A DNA stretch of 64,000 nucleotides from Paracoccus haematequi (GCF_900631945.1 NZ_UZWE01000036.1:168741-232740); one strand, 5' to 3'. Positions 49,569 to 58,910 are shown, counted from the stretch's first letter. Numbers and translations are program-made. Notes: generated from the letters alone by a model not told the origin.

Positions 49569-50974
49569 GCCCCCGGAGGATTGCCGCTGTCGCGGGCGGC
49601 GGACAATTCCAGACCTGCGGCCTTGCAGATCTCGCGCAGGGCGGGCTTCAACCCTTCCTCAAGCGTGGGGTGATAGAAAGGCACATCCAGAAGATCGCGC
49701 GCGGTGCTGCCGTTCATGATCGCCGCGACCAGCAGATGGGCCAGATGGTCGGCGCCTGGCACCGCAAGATCCGCGCCGATCAGCCTGCCCTGCGCATCGG
49801 CGCCCAGGCGCAGCATTCCCTGGTTGCTCGCCTCGATCCGCGCGCGGCCTTGGTCCGAATAGTCGGCAAAGCCGTTCAGCGCGCAGTCCTTCGGCCCCGC
49901 GCCGATGGCCGCGACCGGCGGGTCGGTGAAGGTGATCGTGAACAGGGGCGGACGGTCGGCTGGCGTCATGTCGGGATACCGCGCGGCATTCGCCCCGGCG
50001 ATGGCGCCTTCCAGCGACGCCTCGTGCAGGACCGGGGCATCGGCATCGGCGTCGCCCGCGATGAAGATCGCCCGGCTGCCGCATTGCAGGGTCTTGCGGT
50101 CGAAATCCGGCACGCCCTTGTCGTCCAACGCCAGCCCGGCCGCTTCCAGGTTCAGACCTTCCAGCTTGGGCGCGCGCCCCGTCGCCACCAGCACGCAGTC
50201 AAAGTCCTGATGCTGCCCGTCCCAGGACAGCCGGATCCCGTCGTCCTTCGCCTGCGGTTCCGGCGCGCAGCCCAGATGCAGCGCGACATCCCGACTGTAA
50301 ACATCGCGGAACACCTCGTGGATCCGATCGCAGCGGATCTTGACCAGCCGGTCGCCCTCGTCGAACAGCGCGACCCGCACCCGCAGCCGCGCGAAGGCCT
50401 GGGCCAGTTCCGCGCCCAGGGGACCGGCGCCGATCACAGCCATGCTGGCAGGCAGATCCTGCATCTCGAAGATCGTCTCGTTCGTCATCACCCTGGGGCC
50501 GAGATCGCGGTAGGGGCCGGGAATCACCGGCCGGGATCCCGTGGCGATCACCACCGCGCGCGCCGCGACCTGCCTGCCGTCGCCCAGCTCCAGCCGGTCG
50601 GGGGCCGCGAAACGCGCCCGCGAATCGATGCGGATGCCGTCCGGGATGTCCTCGAAGCCCTTGCGCGTCGCCGCCGCGAAACGGTCGCGCTCGGCGCGCA
50701 GTCGCTGCATTACTCGGCTTCCATCCACCTGCGCCGCCGGAATGTCGATCCCCATCAGCCGCGCCTTATCCAGATCGGCATGGGCCTGGGCCGCAGCGAT
50801 CAGCAGCTTCGACGGCATGCAGCCGGTCGTTGCGCACAACGTGCCGCCGAACCCGTCGTCGATCAACAGCGTGCGTGCGCCTGCCCGACGCGCGGCGCGT
50901 TCCGCCGCAAGCCCCGCCGTGCCCGCGCCGATGATCGCCACGTCGCAGGTCAGATCGGCACTGGTGTCGGTCAT
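49565..50974 (-). CDS. Dihydrolipoamide-dehydrogenase-like flavoprotein
   Basis: The 469-residue class I pyridine nucleotide-disulfide oxidoreductase has FAD-binding VAIIGAGTAGLAAERAA, redox-active cysteines in GGTLCATTGCMPSK (CxxxxC), NAD-binding MAVIGAGPLGAELAQAFA, and the C-terminal catalytic His in FYHPTLEEGLK. Dihydrolipoyl dehydrogenase is the nearest activity, but no lipoyl complex genes are near, so other substrates are possible. It forms an operon with the metallo-lactamase-like gene (4-base overlap). Confidence 0.88.
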   Translation of the reverse strand: MTDTSADLTCDVAIIGAGTAGLAAERAARRAGARTLLIDDGFGGTLCATTGCMPSKLLIAAAQAHADLDKARLMGIDIPAAQVDGSRVMQRLRAERDRFAAATRKGFEDIPDGIRIDSRARFAAPDRLELGDGRQVAARAVVIATGSRPVIPGPYRDLGPRVMTNETIFEMQDLPASMAVIGAGPLGAELAQAFARLRVRVALFDEGDRLVKIRCDRIHEVFRDVYSRDVALHLGCAPEPQAKDDGIRLSWDGQHQDFDCVLVATGRAPKLEGLNLEAAGLALDDKGVPDFDRKTLQCGSRAIFIAGDADADAPVLHEASLEGAIAGANAARYPDMTPADRPPLFTITFTDPPVAAIGAGPKDCALNGFADYSDQGRARIEASNQGMLRLGADAQGRLIGADLAVPGADHLAHLLVAAIMNGSTARDLLDVPFYHPTLEEGLKPALREICKAAGLELSAARDSGNPPGA

Positions 50975-51034
50975 CGTCGTCTCTCGCTGGTGTCCGCAAC
51001 AGAACCACGGACCGGGGCAGGGGTTCCGTCGCGG

Positions 51035-51832
51035 CTAGATCGCCTGCCGCGCCGCTGTCATTCCCGCCAGCCAAGCCTGCGCGGGATCGGCCCGTTCCGC
51101 GACCACGCCCTGCGCCGCCAAGGCGGCGGCATAACATTCGGCAAGCCACCCCTCGCCCATGACCACCACCTTCTGGCCCAGCCACCAGGGCCGGGCGGCG
51201 GCCAGTTCGGCGCCGATCAGCAGTCCTGCGATCCGGGCCTTGGCGGTGGCCGGGCCGATCCGGCGCAAAGCAAGGTCGGCGCGGGCCGACGACAGTTCGG
51301 CTGCCAGGGCCGCCGGGCGCGACATGGCCTGGGTAACGGCATCGACAAAGCCCGCATCGGCGGTCGCGTCGTCCCGAGAGGTCAGGGCCGACAGGATCTC
51401 GGCCGTCAGGAAAGTGCGGAAGCTGACAACCTCGGATGCGCTGATCTGCACCCAGGCCGAGGGGCTGCCCGGCAGGCACAGCACGCCGTCGAAATCCGGC
51501 CGGGCGGCCAGCACGCCCCCGATCCGGGGCACGGGGCCGACGACCAGATCGGCGGGGCGGTCTTGGACCAGGCCGGGCAGGGGGTGCAGGCGGATCTGCG
51601 GATCCAGGTCGCGGGCCGGTGCAGGCTGAACCGGACGGCAGGGAACGCGGATCGGATCGACCCCAGGCCAGCCCGAGGCGATCACCGTCAGAACCCGGCC
51701 CGGCGCCAGCATCGGCAGCAGCAGGCCGCGCAGCGCGGCACCCGGATCCTCGGTGCAGGGCGCGGCAAGGGTCCGGCCGTCGTGCCACAGCCGCAATTCT
51801 CCATCCGCCCATTCGACCGCCGCCCAATCCAT
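51035..51832 (-). CDS. 2-dehydro-3-deoxygalactonokinase-like protein
   Basis: The 265-residue protein resembles DgoK, a kinase of the acetate/sugar kinase superfamily that phosphorylates 2-keto-3-deoxygalactonate: N-terminal DWAAVEWADGELRLW (phosphate-1 loop variant), PRIGGVLAARPDFDGVLCLP, SAWVQISASEVVSFRTFLTA, and a C-terminal VVVMGEGWLAECYAAAL. The first loop keeps only part of the usual DWGTS pattern (EWADG), so activity is uncertain. GGAGG five bases before ATG 51832 decides the start. No galactonate genes are adjacent. Confidence 0.8.
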   Translation of the reverse strand: MDWAAVEWADGELRLWHDGRTLAAPCTEDPGAALRGLLLPMLAPGRVLTVIASGWPGVDPIRVPCRPVQPAPARDLDPQIRLHPLPGLVQDRPADLVVGPVPRIGGVLAARPDFDGVLCLPGSPSAWVQISASEVVSFRTFLTAEILSALTSRDDATADAGFVDAVTQAMSRPAALAAELSSARADLALRRIGPATAKARIAGLLIGAELAAARPWWLGQKVVVMGEGWLAECYAAALAAQGVVAERADPAQAWLAGMTAARQAI

Positions 51833-51931
51833 CCGCGCCTCCATTCCGACGAGGCGCAAAATGATCGTCCCGCCGCATCCTGTCCAGAGACGGCGCTTGA
51901 ACCGCCGCGGGCATGGGCGTAACGACCCGTC

Positions 51932-52747
51932 ATGCGGATACTTTTTCTTGGCGATGTGATGGGGCGGGCCGGGCGGCGCGCGATCGTAAAGCGGCTGGCC
52001 CCGCTGCGGGCGCGGCTTAAGGCCGACCTTGTGGTGGTGAATGCCGAAAACGCCAGCGGCGGGCGGGGCTGCACGGCGGGCCATGCGCAACTGCTGCTGG
52101 AATCGGGCGCCGATTGCCTGACGCTGGGCGACCACGCCTTCGACCAGAAGGACATGCTGGCCCTCATCGACCGCGAACCCCGTATCGTCCGTCCCCTGAA
52201 TTTCGCGAAAGAGGCCCCCGGCCGGGGCAGCGCCATTATCAGCGATGCGCGCGGGCGCAAGCTGCTTGTCACGCAGGCCCTGGGGCAGGTGTTCATGTCG
52301 CGGCCCTATGACGACCCGTTCTCGGCCCTGGACGCGGTGCTGCGCGCGCATCCGCCGGGCGGCATGGTGCAGGCGTCGCTGGTCGACATCCATGCCGAGG
52401 CAACCAGCGAGAAGATGGCCACGGGCCATTTCTGCGACGGCCGCGCCAGCGCGGTGCTGGGCACCCATACCCATGTGCCGACCGCCGACGCCCAGATCCT
52501 TCCGCGCGGCACCGCGTTCCAGTCAGATGCCGGGATGTGCGGCGACTATGACAGCGTGATCGGCATGGACAAGACCGAACCGCTGCGCCGCTTCATCACC
52601 GGCATGACCCGCGACCGCTTCACCCCGGCGGAAGGCGAGGCGACGCTGTGCGGCGCCCTGATCGTCACCGACGACCGCACCGGCCGCGCCTCCGCCATCG
52701 ACGCCGTGCGCCACGGCGGACGGCTGGCCCAGTCGCCCGCCGCATAG
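51932..52747 (+). CDS. YmdB-type metallophosphoesterase
   Basis: The 271-residue protein matches the YmdB/TIGR00282 family: RILFLGDVMGRAGRRAI, VVVNAENASGG, LGDHAFDQKD and VLGTHTHVPTADAQILP, the last with metal ligands. In Bacillus YmdB is a cyclic-nucleotide phosphodiesterase that affects biofilm and motility choices. The start lies 100 bases from the divergent DgoK-like gene. Confidence 0.92.
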   Translation: MRILFLGDVMGRAGRRAIVKRLAPLRARLKADLVVVNAENASGGRGCTAGHAQLLLESGADCLTLGDHAFDQKDMLALIDREPRIVRPLNFAKEAPGRGSAIISDARGRKLLVTQALGQVFMSRPYDDPFSALDAVLRAHPPGGMVQASLVDIHAEATSEKMATGHFCDGRASAVLGTHTHVPTADAQILPRGTAFQSDAGMCGDYDSVIGMDKTEPLRRFITGMTRDRFTPAEGEATLCGALIVTDDRTGRASAIDAVRHGGRLAQSPAA

Positions 52748-52855
52748 TGGCCCCCATCCTGTAGAAGATCGTCGCTTATGCTTGCGGTGGCGGGGAAAAC
52801 AATTCTATCTCGCCCTTGGCGCCGCCGCTGACAGGCGCCCGGCGACAGGGGCCTC

Positions 52856-54634
52856 ATGCTTGGATTTGACCTGACCGGAACGAACGCCTCGATCGCCATG
52901 CTGGTCATCGTGACGATCACCTTTGTCCAGTTCATCCGCGAAAAGCAGCCGCCCGAGGTCGTGGCCATCGGTTCCGCCGCCTCGATGCTGGTCCTGGGCC
53001 TGCTGCCCGCCGACGACGCGGCGGGCGTGCTGTCGAATTCCGCCCCATGGACCATCGCCTTCATGTTCCTGATCATGGGCGGGCTGCTGCGCACCGGCGC
53101 GTTGGAGATGATGTCGCGCATCGTCACGGCGCGCGCGGCAACCAACCCCGCATTGACGGTCTGTGCGCTGTTCGGCTTCGTGATCGTGGCATCCGCCGTG
53201 ATGAACAACACCCCCGTGGTGGCGGTGATGATCCCGATCTGCATCCAGCTTGCCCGGCGGCTGAACGTCTCTCCGTCCAAGCTTCTGATGCCGCTTAGCT
53301 ATTTCACGATCATGGGGGGCATGATCACGCTGATCGGCACATCGACCAACCTGCTGGTCGACGGGGTGGCGCGCGAACAGGGGATGGAGCCGTTCACGAT
53401 CTTCGAAATCGCCCCGGTCGGCATCGCCATCACCCTGGCGGGCATTGCCTATTTCGCGCTGCTAGGGCGCAAGCTGCTGCCCGACCGGACCTCTCTGGCG
53501 GGGTTTCTGGGCGCGCGGCGGGAGATGAAATATTTCACCGAACTGGCGATCCCGCAGGATTCGTCCCTGGTCGGCCAGAAGGCGGTCGAGGTGGCGCTGT
53601 TCAAGCGCGACGCGGTGCGGCTGATCGACGTGCTGCGCGGCGACGCATCGCTGCGCCGCGACCTGGCCAGCGTTGTGCTGGAACCCGGCGACCGCGTGGT
53701 GCTGCGGTCGGAAATGGTCGATCTGCTGGAGCTTCTGGGGAACAAGAACCTGCAAGCGGCGGACAAGCTCAGTTCGGTCGCGACGGATACGGTCGAGGTT
53801 CTGATTTCGCCCGGCGCGCATCTGATCGGACGGCGGCTTGGCGACATGCGCCTGCGCCGCCGCTATGGCATCTATGTCCTGGCGGCGCATCGGCGCGATC
53901 AGAACCTGGGACGCCAGCTTGACGACTTGGTCGTGCGCGTGGGCGACACGCTGCTGCTGGAGGGCGCGCCCGAGGATATCGCCCGGCTGGCCGCCGACAT
54001 GGGGCTGGTCGACGTGTCCCGCCCCGCCGCCCGCGCCTATCGGCGGGAACGCGCGCCCATCGCCATCCTGTGCCTGCTGTCGGTGGTGACGCTGGCCGCC
54101 CTGGACGTGGCGCCGATCATGGTGCTGTCCTTCCTGGCGGCGGCGGTGATCCTGCTGACCCGCTGCATCGACGCCGAGGAAGCCTTCGGCTTCATCGACG
54201 CGCGGCTGATGGCGATGATCTTCGCCATGCTCGCGGTGGGCGAGGCGTTGGAACATACCGGCACGGTCGCGCTGATCGTGGATTTCGTCACCCCCTGGCT
54301 GCGCGACCTGCCGCCCTTCGCCACCCTGATCGCAATCTATTTCCTGGGTCTGGTGATGACCGAGATCCTGTCGAACAACGCGGTCGCCGTGCTGCTGACA
54401 CCCATCGCCATCGCGCTGGCGCAGTCGCTGGGCCATGATCCGCGCGCCTATGTCGTGGCGGTGATGTTCTCGGCCACCGTCGCCTTCGCCACGCCCATCG
54501 GATACCAGACGCATATGATGGTCTACGGCCCCGGCGGCTATCGCTTCAGCGATTTCGTCCGTGTCGGCGTGCCGCTGGACATCATCTGCGGCATCGTCGC
54601 CTGCCTGGTGATCCCGCTGTTTTGGCCGCTTTGA
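52856..54634 (+). CDS. SLC13/CitT-type anion transporter with two TrkA-C domains
   Basis: The 592-residue membrane protein has an N-terminal set of helices with VIVASAVMNNTPVVAVMIPI and GGMITLIGTSTNLLVDG (hairpin loops of the DASS/SLC13 fold), a cytoplasmic insert with two TrkA-C-like domains (residues ~215-290 and ~300-380: IPQDSSLVGQKAVEV, LISPGAHLIGRRLGDM), and a second set with MTEILSNNAVAVLLTPIA and FATPIGYQTHMMVYG. Sulfate, dicarboxylate or similar anions are likely; the exact substrate is not shown. The TrkA-C domains suggest ligand-gated control. Confidence 0.9.
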   Translation: MLGFDLTGTNASIAMLVIVTITFVQFIREKQPPEVVAIGSAASMLVLGLLPADDAAGVLSNSAPWTIAFMFLIMGGLLRTGALEMMSRIVTARAATNPALTVCALFGFVIVASAVMNNTPVVAVMIPICIQLARRLNVSPSKLLMPLSYFTIMGGMITLIGTSTNLLVDGVAREQGMEPFTIFEIAPVGIAITLAGIAYFALLGRKLLPDRTSLAGFLGARREMKYFTELAIPQDSSLVGQKAVEVALFKRDAVRLIDVLRGDASLRRDLASVVLEPGDRVVLRSEMVDLLELLGNKNLQAADKLSSVATDTVEVLISPGAHLIGRRLGDMRLRRRYGIYVLAAHRRDQNLGRQLDDLVVRVGDTLLLEGAPEDIARLAADMGLVDVSRPAARAYRRERAPIAILCLLSVVTLAALDVAPIMVLSFLAAAVILLTRCIDAEEAFGFIDARLMAMIFAMLAVGEALEHTGTVALIVDFVTPWLRDLPPFATLIAIYFLGLVMTEILSNNAVAVLLTPIAIALAQSLGHDPRAYVVAVMFSATVAFATPIGYQTHMMVYGPGGYRFSDFVRVGVPLDIICGIVACLVIPLFWPL

Positions 54635-54663
54635 GGCCGGATTAACCGGGCCTGTCCGTCCCG

Positions 54664-54684
54664 CAATGCTGCCATGCAGCATTG
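54664..54684. repeat. Perfect palindrome between the transporter and the DUF1127 gene
   Basis: CAATGCTGC (54664-54672) and GCAGCATTG (54676-54684) form a 9-bp inverted repeat around CAT, 30 bases after the transporter stop and 80 bases before the DUF1127 start. Without a T run, it could be an operator or a weak terminator. Confidence 0.5.
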
Positions 54685-54763
54685 GGCGTTGTGCAATGCC
54701 GATGCTACGGCAATATGGACGGGCGGGGAGGAAGCATTTTGTGTTGCACGAAAGGGTTTCCAC

Positions 54764-54985
54764 ATGGCCAACACGACCATCGACACGCCGCGGGGCCTTT
54801 CCTGGGCCGTCCTGACCACTCCGCTTGCCGCCATCGGCCGGTTCCTTGTGCTGATCGCCGAATCCAGTTTCCGCTATCGCGCGCTTGAGCGTCTGCGCCT
54901 GGTGAGCGACGCCCAGCTTGCCGCGCGCGGCCTGACCCGCGACGGCGAAATCCGCCGCATCATGGGTGTGTCGGCCATTCTCTAA
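54764..54985 (+). CDS. DUF1127 small protein
   Basis: The 73-residue protein ends with the DUF1127 (YjiS-like) block FRYRALERLRLVSDAQLAAR followed by GLTRDGEIRRIM; the first half is a hydrophobic segment (WAVLTTPLAAIGRFLVLIAE). Small DUF1127 proteins in Rhodobacter and Agrobacterium bind RNA or affect phosphate and stress responses. Start at 54764 has AAAGGG upstream. A terminator follows. Confidence 0.85.
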   Translation: MANTTIDTPRGLSWAVLTTPLAAIGRFLVLIAESSFRYRALERLRLVSDAQLAARGLTRDGEIRRIMGVSAIL

Positions 54986-55009
54986 GATGCGCCGCCGGAT
55001 CCTTTGCGC

Positions 55010-55046
55010 AGCGCCCGCCCCCAGGGGGATCGGGCGCTTTCGCATT
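55010..55046 (+). terminator. Rho-independent terminator after the DUF1127 gene
   Basis: AGCGCCCG (55010-55017) pairs with CGGGCGCT (55031-55038) over a loop that can itself fold (CCCCC/GGGGG), followed by TTTCGCATTT. It ends the DUF1127 transcript ahead of yebC. Confidence 0.75.
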
Positions 55047-55132
55047 TACCGCGTGATGTCTTGCGAGGGATGGGCGGGCTGGACTAAAAGCGCGCCTATC
55101 CGGAATTTCTGAACTGCGAAGGACGACCGATC

Positions 55133-55876
55133 ATGGCAGGCCATTCCAAATGGGCCAATATCCAGCATCGCAAGGGGCGTCAGGACGCCGCGCGATCCAA
55201 GCTGTTTTCCAAGCTGGCCAAGGAAATCACCGTTGCCGCCAAGATGGGCGATCCCGATCCCGACAAGAACCCCCGCCTGCGCCTGGCAGTGAAAGAGGCC
55301 AAGTCGAATTCCTGCCCCAAGGACGTGATCGACCGCGCCATCAAGAAGGCCGTGGGCGGCGACGCCGAGAACTATGAGGAGATCCGCTACGAGGGCTATG
55401 GCCCGAACGGCATCGCCCTGGTGGTCGAGGCGATGACCGACAACCGCAACCGCACCGCCTCGAACGTGCGCAGCTATTTCACCAAGGCGGGCGGCGACCT
55501 GGGCCAGACGGGTTCGGTCAGCTTCATGTTCGACCGGGTGGGAGAGATCATGTACCCTCTGTCGGCGGGCGATTCCGACACGGTGATGGAGGCCGCCATC
55601 GAGGCGGGGGCCGACGACGTGGAAACCGACGAGGAAGGCCACTGGATCTATTGCGCCGACACCGCCCTGAACGAGGTGTCGACCGCGCTGGAGACAACCT
55701 TGGGCGAATCCGAGACCGCGAAGCTGATCTGGAAGCCCCAGTCTCCGACCGAGATCACCGATCTGGAAACGGCGCAGAAGCTGATGAAGCTGATCGACGC
55801 CTTGGAAGAAGACGACGACGTGCAGAACGTCACCGGCAATTTCGACCTGACCGAGGCGGTCGCCGCGCAACTGTAG
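55133..55876 (+). CDS. yebC: YebC/PmpR-family protein
   Basis: The 247-residue protein has the full YebC pattern: [20 protein letters not shown] at the start, [39 protein letters not shown] and [20 protein letters not shown], then VTGNFDL near the end. YebC proteins bind DNA as regulators and some help translation of difficult stretches. The IS30-like element starts 11 bases after its stop, so its normal downstream region is displaced. Confidence 0.96.
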   Translation: MAGHSKWANIQHRKGRQDAARSKLFSKLAKEITVAAKMGDPDPDKNPRLRLAVKEAKSNSCPKDVIDRAIKKAVGGDAENYEEIRYEGYGPNGIALVVEAMTDNRNRTASNVRSYFTKAGGDLGQTGSVSFMFDRVGEIMYPLSAGDSDTVMEAAIEAGADDVETDEEGHWIYCADTALNEVSTALETTLGESETAKLIWKPQSPTEITDLETAQKLMKLIDALEEDDDVQNVTGNFDLTEAVAAQL

Positions 55877-55886
55877 GGGGGCGACT

Positions 55887-57049
55887 GGACGCGCTAGCCC
55901 AAATGCGACTTCGGTTGGCGTGAGAGTTTTGCCGTTCTGTAGCCGCGTCCGAGCAGGTTTGCCTTGAACACCTCGGCGGGAGTGCGGAAGCCCAGGCACT
56001 TGCGCGGCGTGGCATTCAGGCCCGCGCAGAGTTGACGGAGTTCCTCCTGAGAAAGCGTGTTCGGATCAGTGTCGCGACAGAGCCAGCGTCTGAGCCGTTT
56101 GTTGGCGTTCTCCACGGCACCTTTCCGCCAGGGTGACTGCGCCTCACAAAACCATGTCTGCGTGCCCACCTCGGCTTGCAGATGGGGCCAGTCGATGAAT
56201 TCCGATCCGCGGTCGAAGGTGATGGACCGGCAGGCATGTCGGGGCAGGGGCGTCAGGGCTTGAGCGATCTGCGCCATGATTGGCTTGGTGCGTTTCTCGG
56301 CGTTCTTCAACGCGACCAGGAAACGGCTGGTGTGCTCGATCATCGTGGTGACATTGGCAGGGCCGTACTTCTGCCGGAACAGCACCAGATCGTTCGACAG
56401 GCTTTCGCCGCGCCATCAGGCGCGACGGTCCTGTCTCACCCCAATGACCGAACTGCTTGCGATGCGCGATGACCTCCGGGCGGAACAAGATGCTGAGTTC
56501 CGGTGCAAATTTTGGCGGCGGTCGTTTGCGCAGCCGGTCGCCGCGGCGGCGTCTCCGGCCGGAGGGCAGGTGGCGCCACAACTCAGCCCGGCGACCCTCC
56601 TCGGAATAGATGTGGCAATAGATGGTCTCCTGGCAGACCCGGCGCGGGGCACCTTCATAGCGCATCCGGCCGGCGATCTGCTCGGGGGTCCAGCCAGAGC
56701 GGAGACAACGCTCGACCTGGTCACGCAGCCCGGGATCCCGCACCAGCTTGCGCTGTCGGGTCCGTCTTCCATCCGAATAGCTTTGCGCCACGACGCACCA
56801 GTAGCCGCTGAGCTTTGGAATCTCGCTGTCGTGGAAATGATTGCGGCGCAGCTCGCGGAAGATCGTCGAGCGGTGCCGGCCAAGCCTGCGCGCCATCTCG
56901 TCAGGGCTCAGCTTCGTCTGCCGCCAGCGCTCGATCTTGCGGCGCTCGGAAAGGGAAAGGTGAGAGAACCGAACCTTCATTCCTATGCTCCTTTCATGGC
57001 TCAACCCACTGTTGAGCACAGAAAGTCGCATTTTCAGGATAGCGCGTCC
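55887..57049. mobile_element. IS30-family insertion sequence
   Basis: The ends carry imperfect inverted repeats: left 55887-55911 and right 57023-57049, both beginning GGACGCGCTA and sharing AAATGCGACTT. Between them lies one transposase gene on the minus strand. Length (~1163 bases) fits IS30 elements. The flanks are G-rich (GGGGGG left, CCCCC right), so a target duplication cannot be defined clearly. The transposase is disrupted. Confidence 0.85.
55894..56980 (-). pseudogene. IS30-family transposase, disrupted
   Basis: The N-terminal half (from ATG 56980) has the IS30 HTH domains (LSLSERRKIERWRQTKLSPD; RLGRHRSTIFRELRRNHF) and reaches KQFGHWG in one frame. The C-terminal half, in another frame, has LVLFRQKYGPANVTTMIEHT, SITFDRGSEFIDWPHLQAEV with the second catalytic Asp, and SPWRKGAVENANKRLRRWL with the catalytic Glu. 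About 49 bases (56392-56440) stand where GHWEGDL-type proteins have two codons, shifting the frame and removing the first catalytic Asp context. The element is probably not mobile on its own. Confidence 0.85.
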
Positions 57050-57170
57050 CCCCCAATGGTTGATCACCAGGAATAATCTGTATTATGGAATTAATATCTC
57101 TGCGACCATTGCCCGTCTTGCTGCGGGCGCTATCTTGCGGAAACCTTGACCCAGCCCAATCGGAGGATTC

Positions 57171-57725
57171 ATGGCAGTCTCACCCCCCGTATGCGATTTC
57201 GGCGCCCCCTGGAATGATTTCGAACTGCCCGGCACGGATGGCCGGATCTATCGCCTGGCTGATGTCACGGGTCCGCGCGGCACGCTGGTGATGTTCATCT
57301 GCAATCACTGTCCGTATGTTCAGTCGATCATCGACCGGATCGTCCGCGATGCCAGAGAGATGCAGGCTGCGGGTATCGGGGTGGTGGCGATCTCGGCCAA
57401 TGACGTGGCCGAGTATCCGCAGGACGGACCGGAGCAGATGAAGACCGAGGCCGCGCGACACGGCTTCACCTTTCCCTATCTCTATGACGAGACGCAGGCT
57501 GTGGCGCGGGCCTATGGGGCCGAATGCACGCCCGATTTCTTTGGCTACAACGCCGACGGCGAATTGCAGTATCGCGGTCGTTTCGACGCTTCGGCCCGCA
57601 CGCCGGGACCGGCCGAGGCGCGCCGCGAGCTGCTCGAGGCGATGCTGCAAATCGCGGAAACCGGAAAGGGTCCGGAAAACCAGGTTCCGTCAATGGGTTG
57701 CTCGATCAAGTGGAAAACCGCATGA
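57171..57725 (+). CDS. Thioredoxin-fold redoxin (AhpC/TSA-like)
   Basis: The 184-residue protein has the redoxin fold: WNDFELPGTDGRIYRLADV, then MFICNHCPYVQSIIDRIV, a NHCPY-type active site with one cysteine, VVAISANDVAEYPQDGPEQM, and ECTPDFFGYNADGELQYRGR. This subgroup of thiol-dependent proteins often acts as a peroxiredoxin-like or thioredoxin-like protein. It overlaps gph by 4 bases (ATGA). Confidence 0.9.
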   Translation: MAVSPPVCDFGAPWNDFELPGTDGRIYRLADVTGPRGTLVMFICNHCPYVQSIIDRIVRDAREMQAAGIGVVAISANDVAEYPQDGPEQMKTEAARHGFTFPYLYDETQAVARAYGAECTPDFFGYNADGELQYRGRFDASARTPGPAEARRELLEAMLQIAETGKGPENQVPSMGCSIKWKTA

Positions 57726-58399
57726 ATGTCTGCCTTGCCCCCTGCCCGATTGTCTTCGATCTTGACGGAACACTGATAGACAGCGCCCCCGACATCCATG
57801 CCTGCGTGAACCATGTCCTCGGCCAGCATGGCACGCCGCTGCTGACGTTGGATCAGGTGCGCAGCTTCATCGGCGGCGGCGTGGATGTGTTGTGGCAAAA
57901 GATCATCGCCGCGCAAGAGCTTCAGGACGCCCGGAAGCCCGACTATATCGCCGCCTTCATGAGCTGCTATCAAGACGCGACGCAGTTGACGCGGCTGTTC
58001 CCGAATGTGACTCGGACCCTGGAGACGCTTGCCGATCGGGGGCATCCGCTGGGCATCTGCACCAACAAGCCGCTGGCGGTAACACGGGCCATCTTGGCGC
58101 ATTTCGGCATCGCGCAGCTGTTCGGCTGCGTCATCGGCGGCGACTCCGTTCCCGAACGCAAGCCGCATCCCGCACCCTTGCGCGCGGCGCTGCAAGGGCT
58201 GGGCGCCGATCCTGCGCGGCCCAAGGCAATCTATGTGGGCGACAGCGAATTCGATGCGGCCTGCGCGGCGGCAGTGCCGGTGCCGTTCCTGATCTATACC
58301 CAGGGGTATCGACAGACACCCGTCGAGGATCTGCCGCATCTGGCGGCGTTTGACGATTTCGCCGACCTGCCCGCCATGGTCGAGATGCAGGCGGCGTGA
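57722..58399 (+). CDS. gph: Phosphoglycolate phosphatase-like HAD hydrolase
   Basis: The 225-residue HAD-family enzyme has motif I IVFDLDGTLIDSAPD (nucleophile Asp), motif II ICTNKP, the conserved Lys in PERKPHPAPL, and motif IV AIYVGDSEFDAACAA. Length and DLDGTLIDSAPDI fit Gph, which removes phosphate from 2-phosphoglycolate. Translationally coupled to the redoxin gene. Confidence 0.9.
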   Translation: MNVCLAPCPIVFDLDGTLIDSAPDIHACVNHVLGQHGTPLLTLDQVRSFIGGGVDVLWQKIIAAQELQDARKPDYIAAFMSCYQDATQLTRLFPNVTRTLETLADRGHPLGICTNKPLAVTRAILAHFGIAQLFGCVIGGDSVPERKPHPAPLRAALQGLGADPARPKAIYVGDSEFDAACAAAVPVPFLIYTQGYRQTPVEDLPHLAAFDDFADLPAMVEMQAA

Positions 58400-58483
58400 T
58401 CCCTGACCGCTGACCCCGCCTTGCGCTTGACATTGCGGGCGCAGATGCGCCAATCCGGGACAGCGTTACGGAAGGGCCTTGCC

Positions 58484-58909
58484 ATGGATCTGCGTCAGCT
58501 TACCCCGAATCTTGCGGTCTCTCCGCAGATCGACCTGCCTGACGTGGCCGTGCTGGCCCGGTCAGGCTTCAAGACCCTGATCAACAACCGCCCCGACGAC
58601 GAGGACGGGGCTGTCGATCATCAGGCCATGGCCCAGGCCGCAGCGGATGCGGGGATGGAATACCACTATCTTCCCTTCCGTCCCGGACAGGTCACGCCCG
58701 ATCTGATCCAAGGCTTTGCCGCCGCTCTTGACGGAGCCAAGCCTGCGGTCGCCTATTGCCGGTCGGGAAATCGGTCCACCGTCCTGTGGGCGCTTGCCCA
58801 TGCCGGAAAGCTGTCCGAGGCCGAGGTGCTGAACACCGCCTCGCAGGCGGGCTATGACCTGTCGGGCGTGGTGCCGCTGATGCGGTCGCTGGCAGGCGCC
58901 AGCCGGTAG
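58484..58909 (+). CDS. TIGR01244-family phosphatase/sulfur-transferase-like protein
   Basis: The 141-residue protein has LRQLTPNLAVSPQI, TLINNRPDDED and the cysteine-phosphatase loop VAYCRSGNRSTVLWALA. This family (DUF442, Blh-like) has a dual-specificity phosphatase fold; in other bacteria it is tied to sulfide and biofilm regulation. Start at 58484 has GAAGGG upstream. Its stop is 2 bases from the convergent ArsC-like gene. Confidence 0.85.
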   Translation: MDLRQLTPNLAVSPQIDLPDVAVLARSGFKTLINNRPDDEDGAVDHQAMAQAAADAGMEYHYLPFRPGQVTPDLIQGFAAALDGAKPAVAYCRSGNRSTVLWALAHAGKLSEAEVLNTASQAGYDLSGVVPLMRSLAGASR

Positions 58910-58910
58910 T

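Noticed and set aside
55877..57060. A clean target duplication flanking the IS30 element
   Set aside because: Both flanks are runs of G/C of unequal length, so no unambiguous direct repeat can be drawn.
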